A stretch of DNA of 42,939 bases from an uncultured Lachnospiraceae bacterium. Lineage in GTDB: Bacteria; Bacillota; Clostridia; Lachnospirales; Lachnospiraceae. The DNA lies in the NCBI GenBank assembly GCA_900544445.1, contig UQVK01000023.1:1-42939 (forward strand), in the 5' to 3' direction. Positions 1 to 7,508 of this stretch are shown piece after piece. The position numbers and the translations under genes are program-made. How positions within the stretch are numbered: the stretch's first letter is position 1; each line of letters begins with the position of its first letter. Below the pieces are notes generated by a model. That model had not been told where the DNA came from and ran no database searches. It saw only the letters and a list, made by a program, of their open reading frames with translations.

Positions 1-93
1 ACCGAGAAGCCGGCAAGAAGCTGCGTGGCGGTAAAAGCGCTTCCCAAGAACGTGCTCTGTGAGGTGGAAGTCATTGCCGCGCTGGAAAACTGA
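1..93 (+). CDS. ridA: RidA family reactive intermediate deaminase, C-terminal end only
   Basis: The first 30 codons, read in frame from base 1 to the TGA at 91-93, match the C-terminal end of the RidA/YjgF/UK114 family: an ARSCVAVKALPKNVLCEVEV-like strand containing the family arginine, followed by an IAAL ending. RidA proteins hydrolyse reactive enamine or imine intermediates such as 2-aminoacrylate released by PLP-dependent dehydratases, in the cytoplasm. The rest of the gene lies upstream of the window. The next gene starts two bases after the stop, so the two are probably cotranscribed and translationally coupled. Confidence 0.85.
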   Translation, partial: TEKPARSCVAVKALPKNVLCEVEVIAALEN

Positions 94-95
94 GC

Positions 96-614
96 ATGCG
101 CAGAGATGAGAACATTGTCCTGATCGGAATGCCGGGGGCGGGAAAGAGCACGGTGGGAGTGGTCCTTGCCAAGCATATGGGCCGCCGCTTTCTGGATTCC
201 GATCTGGTCATCCAGGAAAAAACGGGAAAGCTGCTCCATGAGATCATCTCCGAGAAGGGGCTGGACGGCTTTCTTGCTGTGGAAAATGAAATCAACAGCA
301 GTCTTGAAAAGAATGGAAGTGTTATCGCCACGGGCGGAAGTGTGATATACGGCCCGCAGGCGATGGAGCATCTGAAGCAGACGGGAATTGTGGTCTATTT
401 AAAGCTTTCCTTCTCGGAAATTGAAAGCCGGCTGGGGGATCTGAAAAAACGGGGCGTGGCCCTGAAAGAGGGGCAGACTCTTCTGGATCTGTATGAGGAA
501 AGAATCCCCCTCTACGAAAAGTATGCGGACTATACTCTGGAATGCGGCCGAAAGAGCATCCGGACCATCGTTGAGGAGCTTGCGGCAGGGCTGGCAGGGA
601 TTCTCGAAAAATGA
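96..614 (+). CDS. Shikimate-kinase-like P-loop kinase
   Basis: This 172-residue protein has the size and fold signature of shikimate kinase: a Walker A motif at residues 11-19 (GMPGAGKST), an LDSD segment at 33-36, a TGGS segment at 79-82 and an RIPLY motif with Arg136 near the C-terminus. Two features differ from well-studied AroK proteins. The Arg of the FRxxE motif that holds the shikimate carboxylate is Leu60 here (FLAVE), and the GGG substrate loop reads GGS. ATP binding is therefore well supported, but shikimate as substrate is not certain. Close relatives in Clostridia are usually annotated simply as shikimate kinase. It follows ridA by 2 bp with only a weak SD, which suggests coupling. 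No other aromatic pathway gene is nearby. Confidence 0.75.
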   Translation: MRRDENIVLIGMPGAGKSTVGVVLAKHMGRRFLDSDLVIQEKTGKLLHEIISEKGLDGFLAVENEINSSLEKNGSVIATGGSVIYGPQAMEHLKQTGIVVYLKLSFSEIESRLGDLKKRGVALKEGQTLLDLYEERIPLYEKYADYTLECGRKSIRTIVEELAAGLAGILEK

Positions 615-680
615 CCGGTGGGAAACTGTGTCGGAAATGTAAATGCGGTGTGAACACTTTCTAGCTTTTCTGTGATTCGG

Positions 681-709
681 TTGTTTTCTCCTCCCCCGAG
701 GGGTATAGT
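681..709 (+). promoter_or_regulatory. Putative sigma-A promoter for the DUF3810 gene
   Basis: TTGTTT at 681-686 and TATAGT at 704-709 are separated by 17 bp and lie about 55 bp before the proposed start at 765. The spacer contains a small CCCC/GGGG inverted pair. This is a sequence-only prediction. Confidence 0.5.
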
Positions 710-764
710 TATAAGTAGAAAGAAACAGGAGGGTTTTGTCGGGTATAAGAAATCGGGGGATTGC

Positions 765-1916
765 ATGAGGAAAAAAATATGGGCAGCTTTACTTCTTCTG
801 ACGGCGGCGGTGAATGTGATCGCGTGGAACAGCCAGGCGTTCTGTGACTGGCATGTGAAGCATTTGTTTCCGCTTTCTGTCAACCTTTACGGAAGGCTGA
901 TGTCGGTCTTTCCCTTTTCCGTGGGAGAGGGGATGATTGTTCTGGCTGTTCTTTTTACGGCCGCAGCCATTGTAATGGGCTTTATGCGCATTCTTGTACG
1001 AAAAGGGAGAGTAAAGATGCTCATTTCCGCTTTTTTCCAGGTGTATGCCTGGGGCTTCCTGGCGGTTTTCATGATCATGACCTGGAACTGCTTTATTCTG
1101 TACCACGCTTCTGAATTCGACGAAACATATATGGCACAGAAGGCGCAGAGAACCTATACGGACCGGGAATTGATCCAGGTAAGAAATCACATCGTGGAGG
1201 AGCTGAATGCGCTGACGGAGCAGATGGAGCGGGATGGGGAAGGTTTTCTGGTCTATCAGGGAGACATGAAACAGGAGGCTGTTCGGGCGATGCAGGGACT
1301 TGGGGAAGAATACGAACTGCTTTCCGGTTATTATCCTCAGGCAAAGGGGATCACCGCATCCGATTTCCTGAGCCAGCAGTATATGATGGGATATTACTTC
1401 CCGTTTTCCATGGAAGCGAATTACAATACAAGCATGTATATCGCAAATGTACCCGCCACCCTCTGCCATGAACTGGCGCATCTGAAGGGCTTCATCTATG
1501 AGGACGATGCGAATTTCATCGGTTTTCTCGCCTGCATCAATTCGGAGGATCCATTTTACCGCTACAGCGGGTACCTGAGCGTGCTGAACTATGTGGAAAA
1601 GGAATACAAGAAGGCCTCCGGAAAGCAGGAATTCGGTTCCGTTTCGCTCGCAAAAAGCGTCCGCGCGGATGATATTTTCCTGACTTCTGAAGCCTGGGAA
1701 AGGGTGGAAGAAAACGCAGTGGTGGAGACTGCGGTGGTGAAGGCTGCTTCCAACCAGTTCACGGAAACCACCCTGGTCATCAACGGTGTTTCCGACGGCA
1801 TGAAAAGCTACAGCCGCGTGGTACAGCTTCTTCTGGAATATTACGACGGGATTCTGTACGACAGTGAGATGGATCTGAACGGCGGAGCGGTGCTGGTGGA
1901 GGCATCCGGAGAGTAA
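765..1916 (+). CDS. DUF3810-family membrane protein with an HELAH metalloprotease-like motif
   Basis: The 383-residue product starts at the ATG at 765, which has a GGGGGA SD just upstream. An in-frame ATG at 672 lies before the predicted promoter and would add 31 untypical residues. Three hydrophobic segments fill the first 120 residues, and a soluble extracytoplasmic part follows. That part contains HELAH at residues 235-239 followed by KGFIYEDDANF, the zincin-like signature (HExxH plus a downstream ExxxNF element) of the DUF3810 family. A membrane-anchored zinc peptidase is the natural inference, but I know of no characterised substrate for this family. It stands alone, ends just before a terminator hairpin and converges with spoVAE. 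Confidence 0.75.
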   Translation: MRKKIWAALLLLTAAVNVIAWNSQAFCDWHVKHLFPLSVNLYGRLMSVFPFSVGEGMIVLAVLFTAAAIVMGFMRILVRKGRVKMLISAFFQVYAWGFLAVFMIMTWNCFILYHASEFDETYMAQKAQRTYTDRELIQVRNHIVEELNALTEQMERDGEGFLVYQGDMKQEAVRAMQGLGEEYELLSGYYPQAKGITASDFLSQQYMMGYYFPFSMEANYNTSMYIANVPATLCHELAHLKGFIYEDDANFIGFLACINSEDPFYRYSGYLSVLNYVEKEYKKASGKQEFGSVSLAKSVRADDIFLTSEAWERVEENAVVETAVVKAASNQFTETTLVINGVSDGMKSYSRVVQLLLEYYDGILYDSEMDLNGGAVLVEASGE

Positions 1917-1943
1917 TGGATGCGAAAGCAGGACTGTCTTCAG

Positions 1944-1975
1944 GCGGGTACCCTGTGGGATACCCGCTATTTTTT
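1944..1975 (+). terminator. Intrinsic terminator after the DUF3810 gene
   Basis: GCGGGTA at 1944-1950 pairs with TACCCGC at 1961-1967, and TATTTTTT follows. The T-run is on the plus side only. The hairpin overlaps the stop codon region of the convergent spoVAE gene. Confidence 0.75.
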
Positions 1976-2323
1976 CATCTTCGGATTGAAAATCAGAGAG
2001 GCGAGGTAGCCGAAAATGAGAGCAGCGGCGCAGCCCACGGCGCCGGCCTGAAAACCTCCCGCAAACAGGCCGAGAAAGCCCATTTCATCCACCGCTTTCT
2101 TCACGCCCTGAAACAGGGTATTGCCGAAGCCAAGAAGCGGCACGCTGGCGCCTGCTCCCGCAAGTTCCAGAAAGGGCTCATAGATTCCCAGAGCGCCCAG
2201 AACGGCTCCGGTACAGACCAGAAGCACCATGATCCGGCCGGGCATCAGTTTTGTCTTTTCCATCAGAATCTGAACCAGGGCGCAGATCAGCCCGCCGATC
2301 CAGAATGCATTCAGATAATCCAT
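1967..2323 (-). CDS. spoVAE: Stage V sporulation protein AE (SpoVAE)
   Basis: The 118-residue membrane protein begins MDYLNAFWIGG and contains the characteristic TGAVLGALGIYEP, AGAGASVPLLGFG and FGYLASLIF segments of SpoVAE, with four hydrophobic stretches. SpoVA proteins form the channel in the inner forespore membrane that moves dipicolinic acid and calcium into the spore and releases them on germination. I chose the ATG at 2321-2323 because a GGAG lies six bases before it; upstream in-frame starts at 2335 and 2374 would add residues absent from the family. spoVAC and spoVAD are not adjacent, which is unusual because these genes usually travel together. The gene supports a spore-forming host. 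Confidence 0.9.
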   Translation of the reverse strand: MDYLNAFWIGGLICALVQILMEKTKLMPGRIMVLLVCTGAVLGALGIYEPFLELAGAGASVPLLGFGNTLFQGVKKAVDEMGFLGLFAGGFQAGAVGCAAALIFGYLASLIFNPKMKK

Positions 2324-2335
2324 ATCTGGCTCCAT

Positions 2336-2358
2336 TTCCGCCGCAGGCGCCGGCGGAA
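2336..2358. repeat. GC-rich hairpin in front of the spoVAE ribosome binding site
   Basis: TTCCGCCG at 2336-2343 pairs with CGGCGGAA at 2351-2358 around a 7-nt loop. In spoVAE mRNA the hairpin ends just before the GGAG that precedes the start at 2323. It is one of at least nine such RBS-proximal hairpins in the window. Confidence 0.6.
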
Positions 2359-2462
2359 GACGGTTTCGCGTCAATCAGCCGCTGGCCAGCAGCATGTTTA
2401 TATGGGTACAGTATGCCTTTCTGAGAAAAAATTATGCGGAACAGTTTCGGAAAATAACACCT

Positions 2463-2966
2463 CTACAGCTCGTCATATCCGACTTCCCGTTTGTTCAGAA
2501 ATGCCTTAACCGTCCGGTCCCAGAGCACATCCGCGCTTTTGTCCGGAAGAAAGGTGTGCAGGGATGTCCCGGTCAGAAGAGTCAGCGTGCCGTTTTCATA
2601 TCTGCAGGTGAGAACGAGAGCCTTTACCTGATCCTCCGTGACGGTGGTTTCGGAAGGCTTCAGGATGCCGGGAACATACTGGGGCATGAGGTGCAGGGTG
2701 AAACGGAAGCTGACGGGCGTTTTTCTGCCACGGATCAGCTCGAACAGAATGGGGCGCATGGATTTCCAGGGGGAAAAATCATAAGGGCGGATGGAGGGCT
2801 CTTCCCATTCTTCCCTGGAAAAAAAGGCCCGGTTCATCCGGCCGTCTATGGTAAACGTATTATAGGTGGAAACGACGGCTTCCTCCAGCAGGAAGGAATC
2901 CAGTAAATCCGTGCCGAGAAGCCGGCCCATAAAATGTTTGACATCCTTAATCTGAAGTGCGATCAT
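2463..2966 (-). CDS. DUF5721 family protein
   Basis: This 167-residue soluble protein begins MIALQIKDVKHFMGRLL and matches my recollection of the DUF5721 family found in Lachnospiraceae. Recognisable segments are the DSFLLEEA and YNTFTIDGRMNRAFF regions and a C-terminal stretch ending in FLNKREVGYDEL. No catalytic motif, signal peptide or membrane segment is visible, and I know of no function. The start at 2966 has an AAGGAG SD six bases upstream. It lies upstream of spoVAE on the same strand, about 140 bp away, so the two could share a transcript. Confidence 0.65.
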   Translation of the reverse strand: MIALQIKDVKHFMGRLLGTDLLDSFLLEEAVVSTYNTFTIDGRMNRAFFSREEWEEPSIRPYDFSPWKSMRPILFELIRGRKTPVSFRFTLHLMPQYVPGILKPSETTVTEDQVKALVLTCRYENGTLTLLTGTSLHTFLPDKSADVLWDRTVKAFLNKREVGYDEL

Positions 2967-2988
2967 GGCGATCTCCTTTTCTTTATGC

Positions 2989-3017
2989 AGAGCCGTTTCT
3001 GAACGGCTCTTTTATTT
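2989..3017 (+). terminator. Terminator-like hairpin in the divergent intergenic region
   Basis: AGAGCCGTT at 2989-2997 pairs perfectly with AACGGCTCT at 3002-3010 around a TCTG loop, and TTTATTTT follows. The T-run makes it a terminator for plus-strand transcription, yet no plus-strand gene ends here. On the minus strand it would form a hairpin 23 bases before the DUF5721 start. Confidence 0.6.
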
Positions 3018-3085
3018 TACACGATTCATGGCGGGATGGCTATAAAAAAATAACCGCAGCTTTGAGATTTCTTTTGGAAATAATC

Positions 3086-3115
3086 TTTACAAGATGTAAA
3101 TATCGGTGTTATTAT
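3086..3115 (+). promoter_or_regulatory. Putative sigma-A promoter for the DegV-family gene
   Basis: TTTACA at 3086-3091 and TATTAT at 3110-3115 are separated by 18 bp, about 55 bp before the start codon at 3170. Confidence 0.5.
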
Positions 3116-3138
3116 ATGTGGTAATAAAAACCACATAT
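3114..3138. repeat. Inverted repeat overlapping the DegV-gene transcription start
   Basis: ATATGTGG at 3114-3121 and CCACATAT at 3131-3138 form a perfect 8-bp dyad with a 9-base spacer. It starts in the -10 hexamer and covers the expected start of transcription. That fits an operator, although a 5' UTR hairpin is also possible. Confidence 0.45.
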
Positions 3139-3169
3139 TCAAGTGACAAAAATCGGAGGATATTATAAT

Positions 3170-4015
3170 ATGAGCTATAAGATCGTTGTGGACAGCTGCT
3201 GCGAACTGCCGAAGGAACTGGAGGGCGACAGCCATTTTGAAAGAGTACCCCTTGGCCTTGAGGTAGGAGACTGGCGGATTCTGGATGATGAGAACTTTGA
3301 TCAGAAGGAATTTTTGAGAAAGGTGGCGGAATGTCCGATCTGTCCCAGATCTTCCTGTCCGTCTCCGGAACGTTACAGAACGAGCTATGAAGGGGATGCG
3401 GAGCATGTTTATGTGGTCACCCTTTCCGCAAACTTAAGCGGCAGCCATAACAGCGCGCTGCTCGGAAAGAATCTTTTTGAGGAAAAATACGGCAGGGACG
3501 CGAAGAAAATCCATGTGATTGATTCCAAATCCGCCTCCTGCGGAGAGACGCAGATCGCGTTTGCGGCCATGCAGCTGGAGGAGCAGGGACTTCCTTTTGA
3601 GGAAATCGTGGAAAAGCTGGAGGCTTTCCGGGATGAAATGAATACCTGGTTTGTCCTGAACAATCTGGAAACGCTGAGAAAGAACGGAAGGCTCACCGGA
3701 GTGAAGGCCCTGGTCGCCTCCACGCTGAACATCAAGCCGGTCATGGGAGCCACGCCGGAAGGAACCATCATTCAGCGCGGACAGGCTGTAGGATTGAAGA
3801 AGGCCCTCATCCGGATGGCGGGACTTGTGGCGGATGAGATCAAAAATCCCCAGGAAAAATATCTGATGATTTCCCACTGTAACAATCCGGAAAAGGCGGA
3901 GTGGGTCAGGGACATGATCATGGAAAAAGTGTCTTTTGCCGGTTCGTATATCCTGAATACGGCAGGCATCAGCAGCATGTACGCAAACGATGGAGGCATC
4001 ATCATAGCGGGCTGA
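3170..4015 (+). CDS. DegV family fatty-acid-binding protein (FakB-like)
   Basis: The 281-residue protein starts at the ATG at 3170, preceded by CGGAGG, and has the two-domain layout of DegV/FakB: an N-terminal VVDSCCELP strand, a TLSANLSGSHNSA loop, a VIDSKSASCGE motif and a C-terminal domain with LNIKPVMG and GAYILNTAGI-like segments. DegV proteins bind a fatty acid in a buried tunnel. FakB members present it to the kinase FakA to make acyl-phosphate for phospholipid synthesis. No fakA lies nearby, so the partner must be encoded elsewhere. It converges with comEC, with 25 bp between stops and no clear terminator. Confidence 0.85.
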   Translation: MSYKIVVDSCCELPKELEGDSHFERVPLGLEVGDWRILDDENFDQKEFLRKVAECPICPRSSCPSPERYRTSYEGDAEHVYVVTLSANLSGSHNSALLGKNLFEEKYGRDAKKIHVIDSKSASCGETQIAFAAMQLEEQGLPFEEIVEKLEAFRDEMNTWFVLNNLETLRKNGRLTGVKALVASTLNIKPVMGATPEGTIIQRGQAVGLKKALIRMAGLVADEIKNPQEKYLMISHCNNPEKAEWVRDMIMEKVSFAGSYILNTAGISSMYANDGGIIIAG

Positions 4016-4040
4016 ATTTCGTCATGCTTCCGCCGGCTGC

Positions 4041-6512
4041 TCAGCGAAAGGTTTCCACCGTTACCCTTCCGTCCCTTTCCCGGACGGTAATCGCGCCGCA
4101 TTCCGCCGTTATGAAGACGGGAATGTGCGCACTGCGGAAGCGGGAGAGCACCTCTTCATGGGGATGGCCGTAGGAATTGTCCTTCCCGCAGGAGATCAGA
4201 GCGGCCTGCGGGGATGCGGCATTCAGAAATTCCTGTGTGGTGGAGGTGTCTGAGCCGTGATGCGCGGTCTTAAGTATGGTACAGCCGGATACGAGTTCCG
4301 GACAGGCGGACAGAATTTCCGCTTCGCCGGAAGCCTCCACATCTCCGGTGAGAAGAAGGGAGAAGACTTCCCCGGGAAGTGATGGGGCGGAAGCGTTTCC
4401 TGCGAAAGCCTCAGGATTTTCGCTGCGGATTTCCGAAAAACGGAGAACCAGTGAGGAAGCGTTCCTGTCGGAAGAGACCGGGGAGGAGAAACTGTTATCC
4501 CCGGAAGGGGAAGAAGTATTTTCAGAAGAAAAAGGATAGACTGCCTGAAAAATGGTATTTCCACGGCGGATCTCGTCACCGGCTTCCATCCGGTATACGG
4601 GAACGCCGTTTTTCTTTGCGGCAGCGATGAGAGAGGCGCGCATTTCATCCTCAGGACCCGAGGCGGAAAGAACCAGTCCGCCGATTTGCAGGTTTCCTTC
4701 CCCGGCCCATTCCAGAATCTCATAAATGGCGCTGATGTGGTCAGAATCACAGTGGCTTACGAAAATCAGTTCCAGACGGTTCACGCCCTGATGCTTCAGA
4801 AAGGGAATGACCTGCCAGGTCCCGGCCTGCAGCTTTGAGGTGCTTCCGCTGTCACAGAGATAATGCCTGCCGTTCTGCGAACGGATATGGATGCAGTCGC
4901 CCTGTCCGATGTCCAGCATGGTGACCTGTGTCCCGGATGGCTTTCCTGTGACAAAAAGGAGGCATAGAAGCGCGCAGGCGGCATATCCGCCGATTCTGGG
5001 GAGATGTTTTGCCCCAAGAAACACAAGGAGCAGTCCGGCATAGAAAAGAAGGATCTGCCAAAGCTGCGGCACGCCGGGGCGGAACAGGCCGAGGCCTCCG
5101 GCCGAACCGATTCGGCACAGGATTTTATAGAGAAAAAGAATGGCCTGAACAGGGAGAGCGGCCGGAGTGAGCAGGAAAAGCCATTCCTCTCCGAGCAGAA
5201 GAATCAGGCTGCCGGAGACGGCAAGCAGAATGCAGCCGCCCAAAAGCACACTCATGAGAGGAATGACTGCCAGATTGACGGCGACAGAGAGCACATTCCA
5301 CTCATAGAAGGAGGAAAGCACAAGCGGAAGGGTGACCATGCTCACGCAGAAGCTGGAACGAAACCCGGAGCATATGCCGTTCTGAAGGCGATCCTTCAGA
5401 CTGTGGGAGGTACGTTCCTGATATCGTCTGATGTTTCCGTCGTTCTTCCGTTTCAGAAGCCAGTCCTTCAGATTATCCATATCGGAAAAGGCAGGAACGG
5501 CGGCGGAAGCGGCGAAGGCCGCCGTAAAGGAAAGCTGAAAGCCCGTATCATCGATCCAGGCCGGATTTTCCACCAGCAGGAGAGCGGCGGCGACGGACAG
5601 CGCCGTCGCGGTATCATAGGTACGCCCCAGCAGACGGGCGGTCAGGGAAAGCGCGAACATGATTCCGGCCCGCATGGAAGAGGCGGAAAAGCCGGTCATG
5701 AAGAGAAAGGAAAGCAGAAAGAAAGCCGAAACGGCACAGGCGGGAATTTTGCCGGAAGAAACTTTTCCGGAAGATGGCCTGCCGCGTTTTCCGGGAGGAA
5801 ATTTCTGCCTGGCGGCCTGAAGTCTGTCGAAGAGGGCTGATAGAAGATTGTATACGCCGGTGCCGAGGATGGAGATGTGCAGGCCGCTGATTGCCACCAC
5901 ATGGGAAATGCCGGCAGCCTGATACAGCGACTTGATTTCCCGGTCCATTCCCTTTTTGTCTCCCAGGAGCATGGCCTTCATTACGGAGGCGTCTTCTGGA
6001 GAAAGAAGGGCTTCCAGGGCGTTTCCCATATGGGTTTTCAGCCGCCAGAGCGTCTGCCGGTAAAGGGAATCGTTCTGACTGGAGCCGGTAACGGCAGCAT
6101 CCCGCAGCTCAAAGGCAATTCCCTGTCTGTTATAGTATTCTTTGGCGTTGAATTCTCCTGGATTTGTGGCTTCACGGAAATGGCTGACTTCCCCTTCGCA
6201 GCGGATTCGGCTTCCGATTCCGGGAAGATAAGAACTTTCGGTGAGGCGGCAGATGATTTGAAAAGAAGAATTGAAATTGGTGTTCTGCGAAGCAGAACCG
6301 GTTTCAGATGCGGCATCCTCAAGATAAACGAGCCTGACGGGATTTCCGGACTGTGTATCCGTATAACTGACGATATCGGATACCGTGCCCGTGTATACAG
6401 CCCACTGACCGTCCTCCCGGTCCGGCTCAGGAACGGGCAGCGGCCGCAGAAGCGTGATCATACGGACCGCTGCCACAAAGAGGAGAGCTGCCGTGGCGAG
6501 CGGTCTTCTCAT
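4041..6512 (-). CDS. comEC: ComEC/Rec2 DNA internalisation channel protein
   Basis: The 823-residue protein has the full three-part ComEC layout: an N-terminal DUF4131/OB-like extracellular domain after a first membrane segment, a central polytopic competence domain starting around AISGLHISILGTGVYNLL with many hydrophobic helices, and a C-terminal metallo-beta-lactamase-like domain. The last contains LDIGQGDCIHI, SHCDSDHISA (about residue 585) and KTAHHGSDTSTTQEF. ComEC moves single-stranded DNA across the membrane, and the C-terminal domain is thought to be the nuclease that degrades the other strand. Its ATG overlaps the stop of the GerMN gene in an ATGA, so translation is coupled. The frame is intact and all expected metal ligands I can see are present, so the gene looks functional. 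Confidence 0.93.
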   Translation of the reverse strand: MRRPLATAALLFVAAVRMITLLRPLPVPEPDREDGQWAVYTGTVSDIVSYTDTQSGNPVRLVYLEDAASETGSASQNTNFNSSFQIICRLTESSYLPGIGSRIRCEGEVSHFREATNPGEFNAKEYYNRQGIAFELRDAAVTGSSQNDSLYRQTLWRLKTHMGNALEALLSPEDASVMKAMLLGDKKGMDREIKSLYQAAGISHVVAISGLHISILGTGVYNLLSALFDRLQAARQKFPPGKRGRPSSGKVSSGKIPACAVSAFFLLSFLFMTGFSASSMRAGIMFALSLTARLLGRTYDTATALSVAAALLLVENPAWIDDTGFQLSFTAAFAASAAVPAFSDMDNLKDWLLKRKNDGNIRRYQERTSHSLKDRLQNGICSGFRSSFCVSMVTLPLVLSSFYEWNVLSVAVNLAVIPLMSVLLGGCILLAVSGSLILLLGEEWLFLLTPAALPVQAILFLYKILCRIGSAGGLGLFRPGVPQLWQILLFYAGLLLVFLGAKHLPRIGGYAACALLCLLFVTGKPSGTQVTMLDIGQGDCIHIRSQNGRHYLCDSGSTSKLQAGTWQVIPFLKHQGVNRLELIFVSHCDSDHISAIYEILEWAGEGNLQIGGLVLSASGPEDEMRASLIAAAKKNGVPVYRMEAGDEIRRGNTIFQAVYPFSSENTSSPSGDNSFSSPVSSDRNASSLVLRFSEIRSENPEAFAGNASAPSLPGEVFSLLLTGDVEASGEAEILSACPELVSGCTILKTAHHGSDTSTTQEFLNAASPQAALISCGKDNSYGHPHEEVLSRFRSAHIPVFITAECGAITVRERDGRVTVETFR

Positions 6513-7495
6513 GAATTTCCTCCCTGTGTCTGTGTTTCTGTCGGAGTTTGCGTTTCCGTGGAATCTCCTATGAGATCCAGATTTCTTTCATAAAGATTTG
6601 CCAGGTTGAAGGTTTCCCGGAAAACCACGTCCGTCTGACCGTTGATGGAAATCTGTACCTTGTTCACACTGGTAAGCTCCACAAGGGAATTGGTGATGGA
6701 ATAGATCACAACCTCCGGAGTTACGGTATAAACCTGCGTCAGGAAGGTCTCATCAAGATTTACATAGCAGATTCCATCACGCGAGGTCACGCCGAGCACC
6801 TTGGTATTCGGATTGATGGTCGGAAACGCCTGATCCGTATCGGGTCCGTTTACCAGACAGTCCACCACCAGCCGTTCCACCGAAATATTGCTGTTGTATT
6901 CCAGTGTCCGGGTGGTTTCCACAAGCCGGTCTCCGGTTTCGTTGGCAAAATAAAGCGTGAGCGTCACCATTTCGTTGGGATTGATGGCGTCTCCTGCGTT
7001 ATCGATGAAGGTATCGGCGGTCATCGGCCCGACTGCCGTGCCGGAGGTGTCTGTCAGGCTTTCTCCTGCAACCGTCATCAGGATGTGATTGATGCCCTCT
7101 GCCTGCACAAAGGTTCTTACGAGGGAAGCGCGGACCAGCACTTCCGTTGTGGCGGGCAGCTTCCGGTAAGATTCGTCGACATCGATATTCAGCTGCCCTT
7201 CATCCACCTTGTAGCCGTTGATCTGAAAAGAGGTTCCGGCGGACGCCTTCAGGGAAACATCCTCCGGGGCGGTCTGCAGAGCGGTCAGAAGGGCGCTGAT
7301 CTGCTCGTCCTGCGTCAACTCTTCATCCAGATAAACGGTTTCAGAGGAAAGGGTTGTTTCCTCCCGATTCAGATAATAGACCTCAAAGGCCTGCCCGCTT
7401 TCCGTTTCTTCCTGTGCGTTACGGCCGCAGCCGCTGAAAAGAAAAAGCAGTGCGGGAAGAAAACAGAAAACGGCCCTTTTCCATAATTTTGACAT
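6509..7495 (-). CDS. GerMN-domain lipoprotein
   Basis: The 328-residue product starts with a lipoprotein signal: KR near the N-terminus, a hydrophobic run and the lipobox FSGC with Cys23. Two tandem GerMN-type domains follow, roughly residues 50-165 and 190-315, each with the TLYFAN...LV.E.R.L and G..YVNLDETF pattern of GerM. GerM-type proteins act at the cell surface in sporulation and germination. An actinobacterial lipoprotein with GerMN domains, LpqB, modulates the MtrAB two-component system. Here the gene lies 13 bp after the histidine kinase and overlaps comEC by 4 bp, an arrangement similar to mtrA-mtrB-lpqB. That makes a kinase-modulating role a reasonable inference. An AGGAG SD precedes the ATG at 7495. 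Confidence 0.85.
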   Translation of the reverse strand: MSKLWKRAVFCFLPALLFLFSGCGRNAQEETESGQAFEVYYLNREETTLSSETVYLDEELTQDEQISALLTALQTAPEDVSLKASAGTSFQINGYKVDEGQLNIDVDESYRKLPATTEVLVRASLVRTFVQAEGINHILMTVAGESLTDTSGTAVGPMTADTFIDNAGDAINPNEMVTLTLYFANETGDRLVETTRTLEYNSNISVERLVVDCLVNGPDTDQAFPTINPNTKVLGVTSRDGICYVNLDETFLTQVYTVTPEVVIYSITNSLVELTSVNKVQISINGQTDVVFRETFNLANLYERNLDLIGDSTETQTPTETQTQGGNS

Positions 7496-7508
7496 AGACT
7501 CTCCTGTT

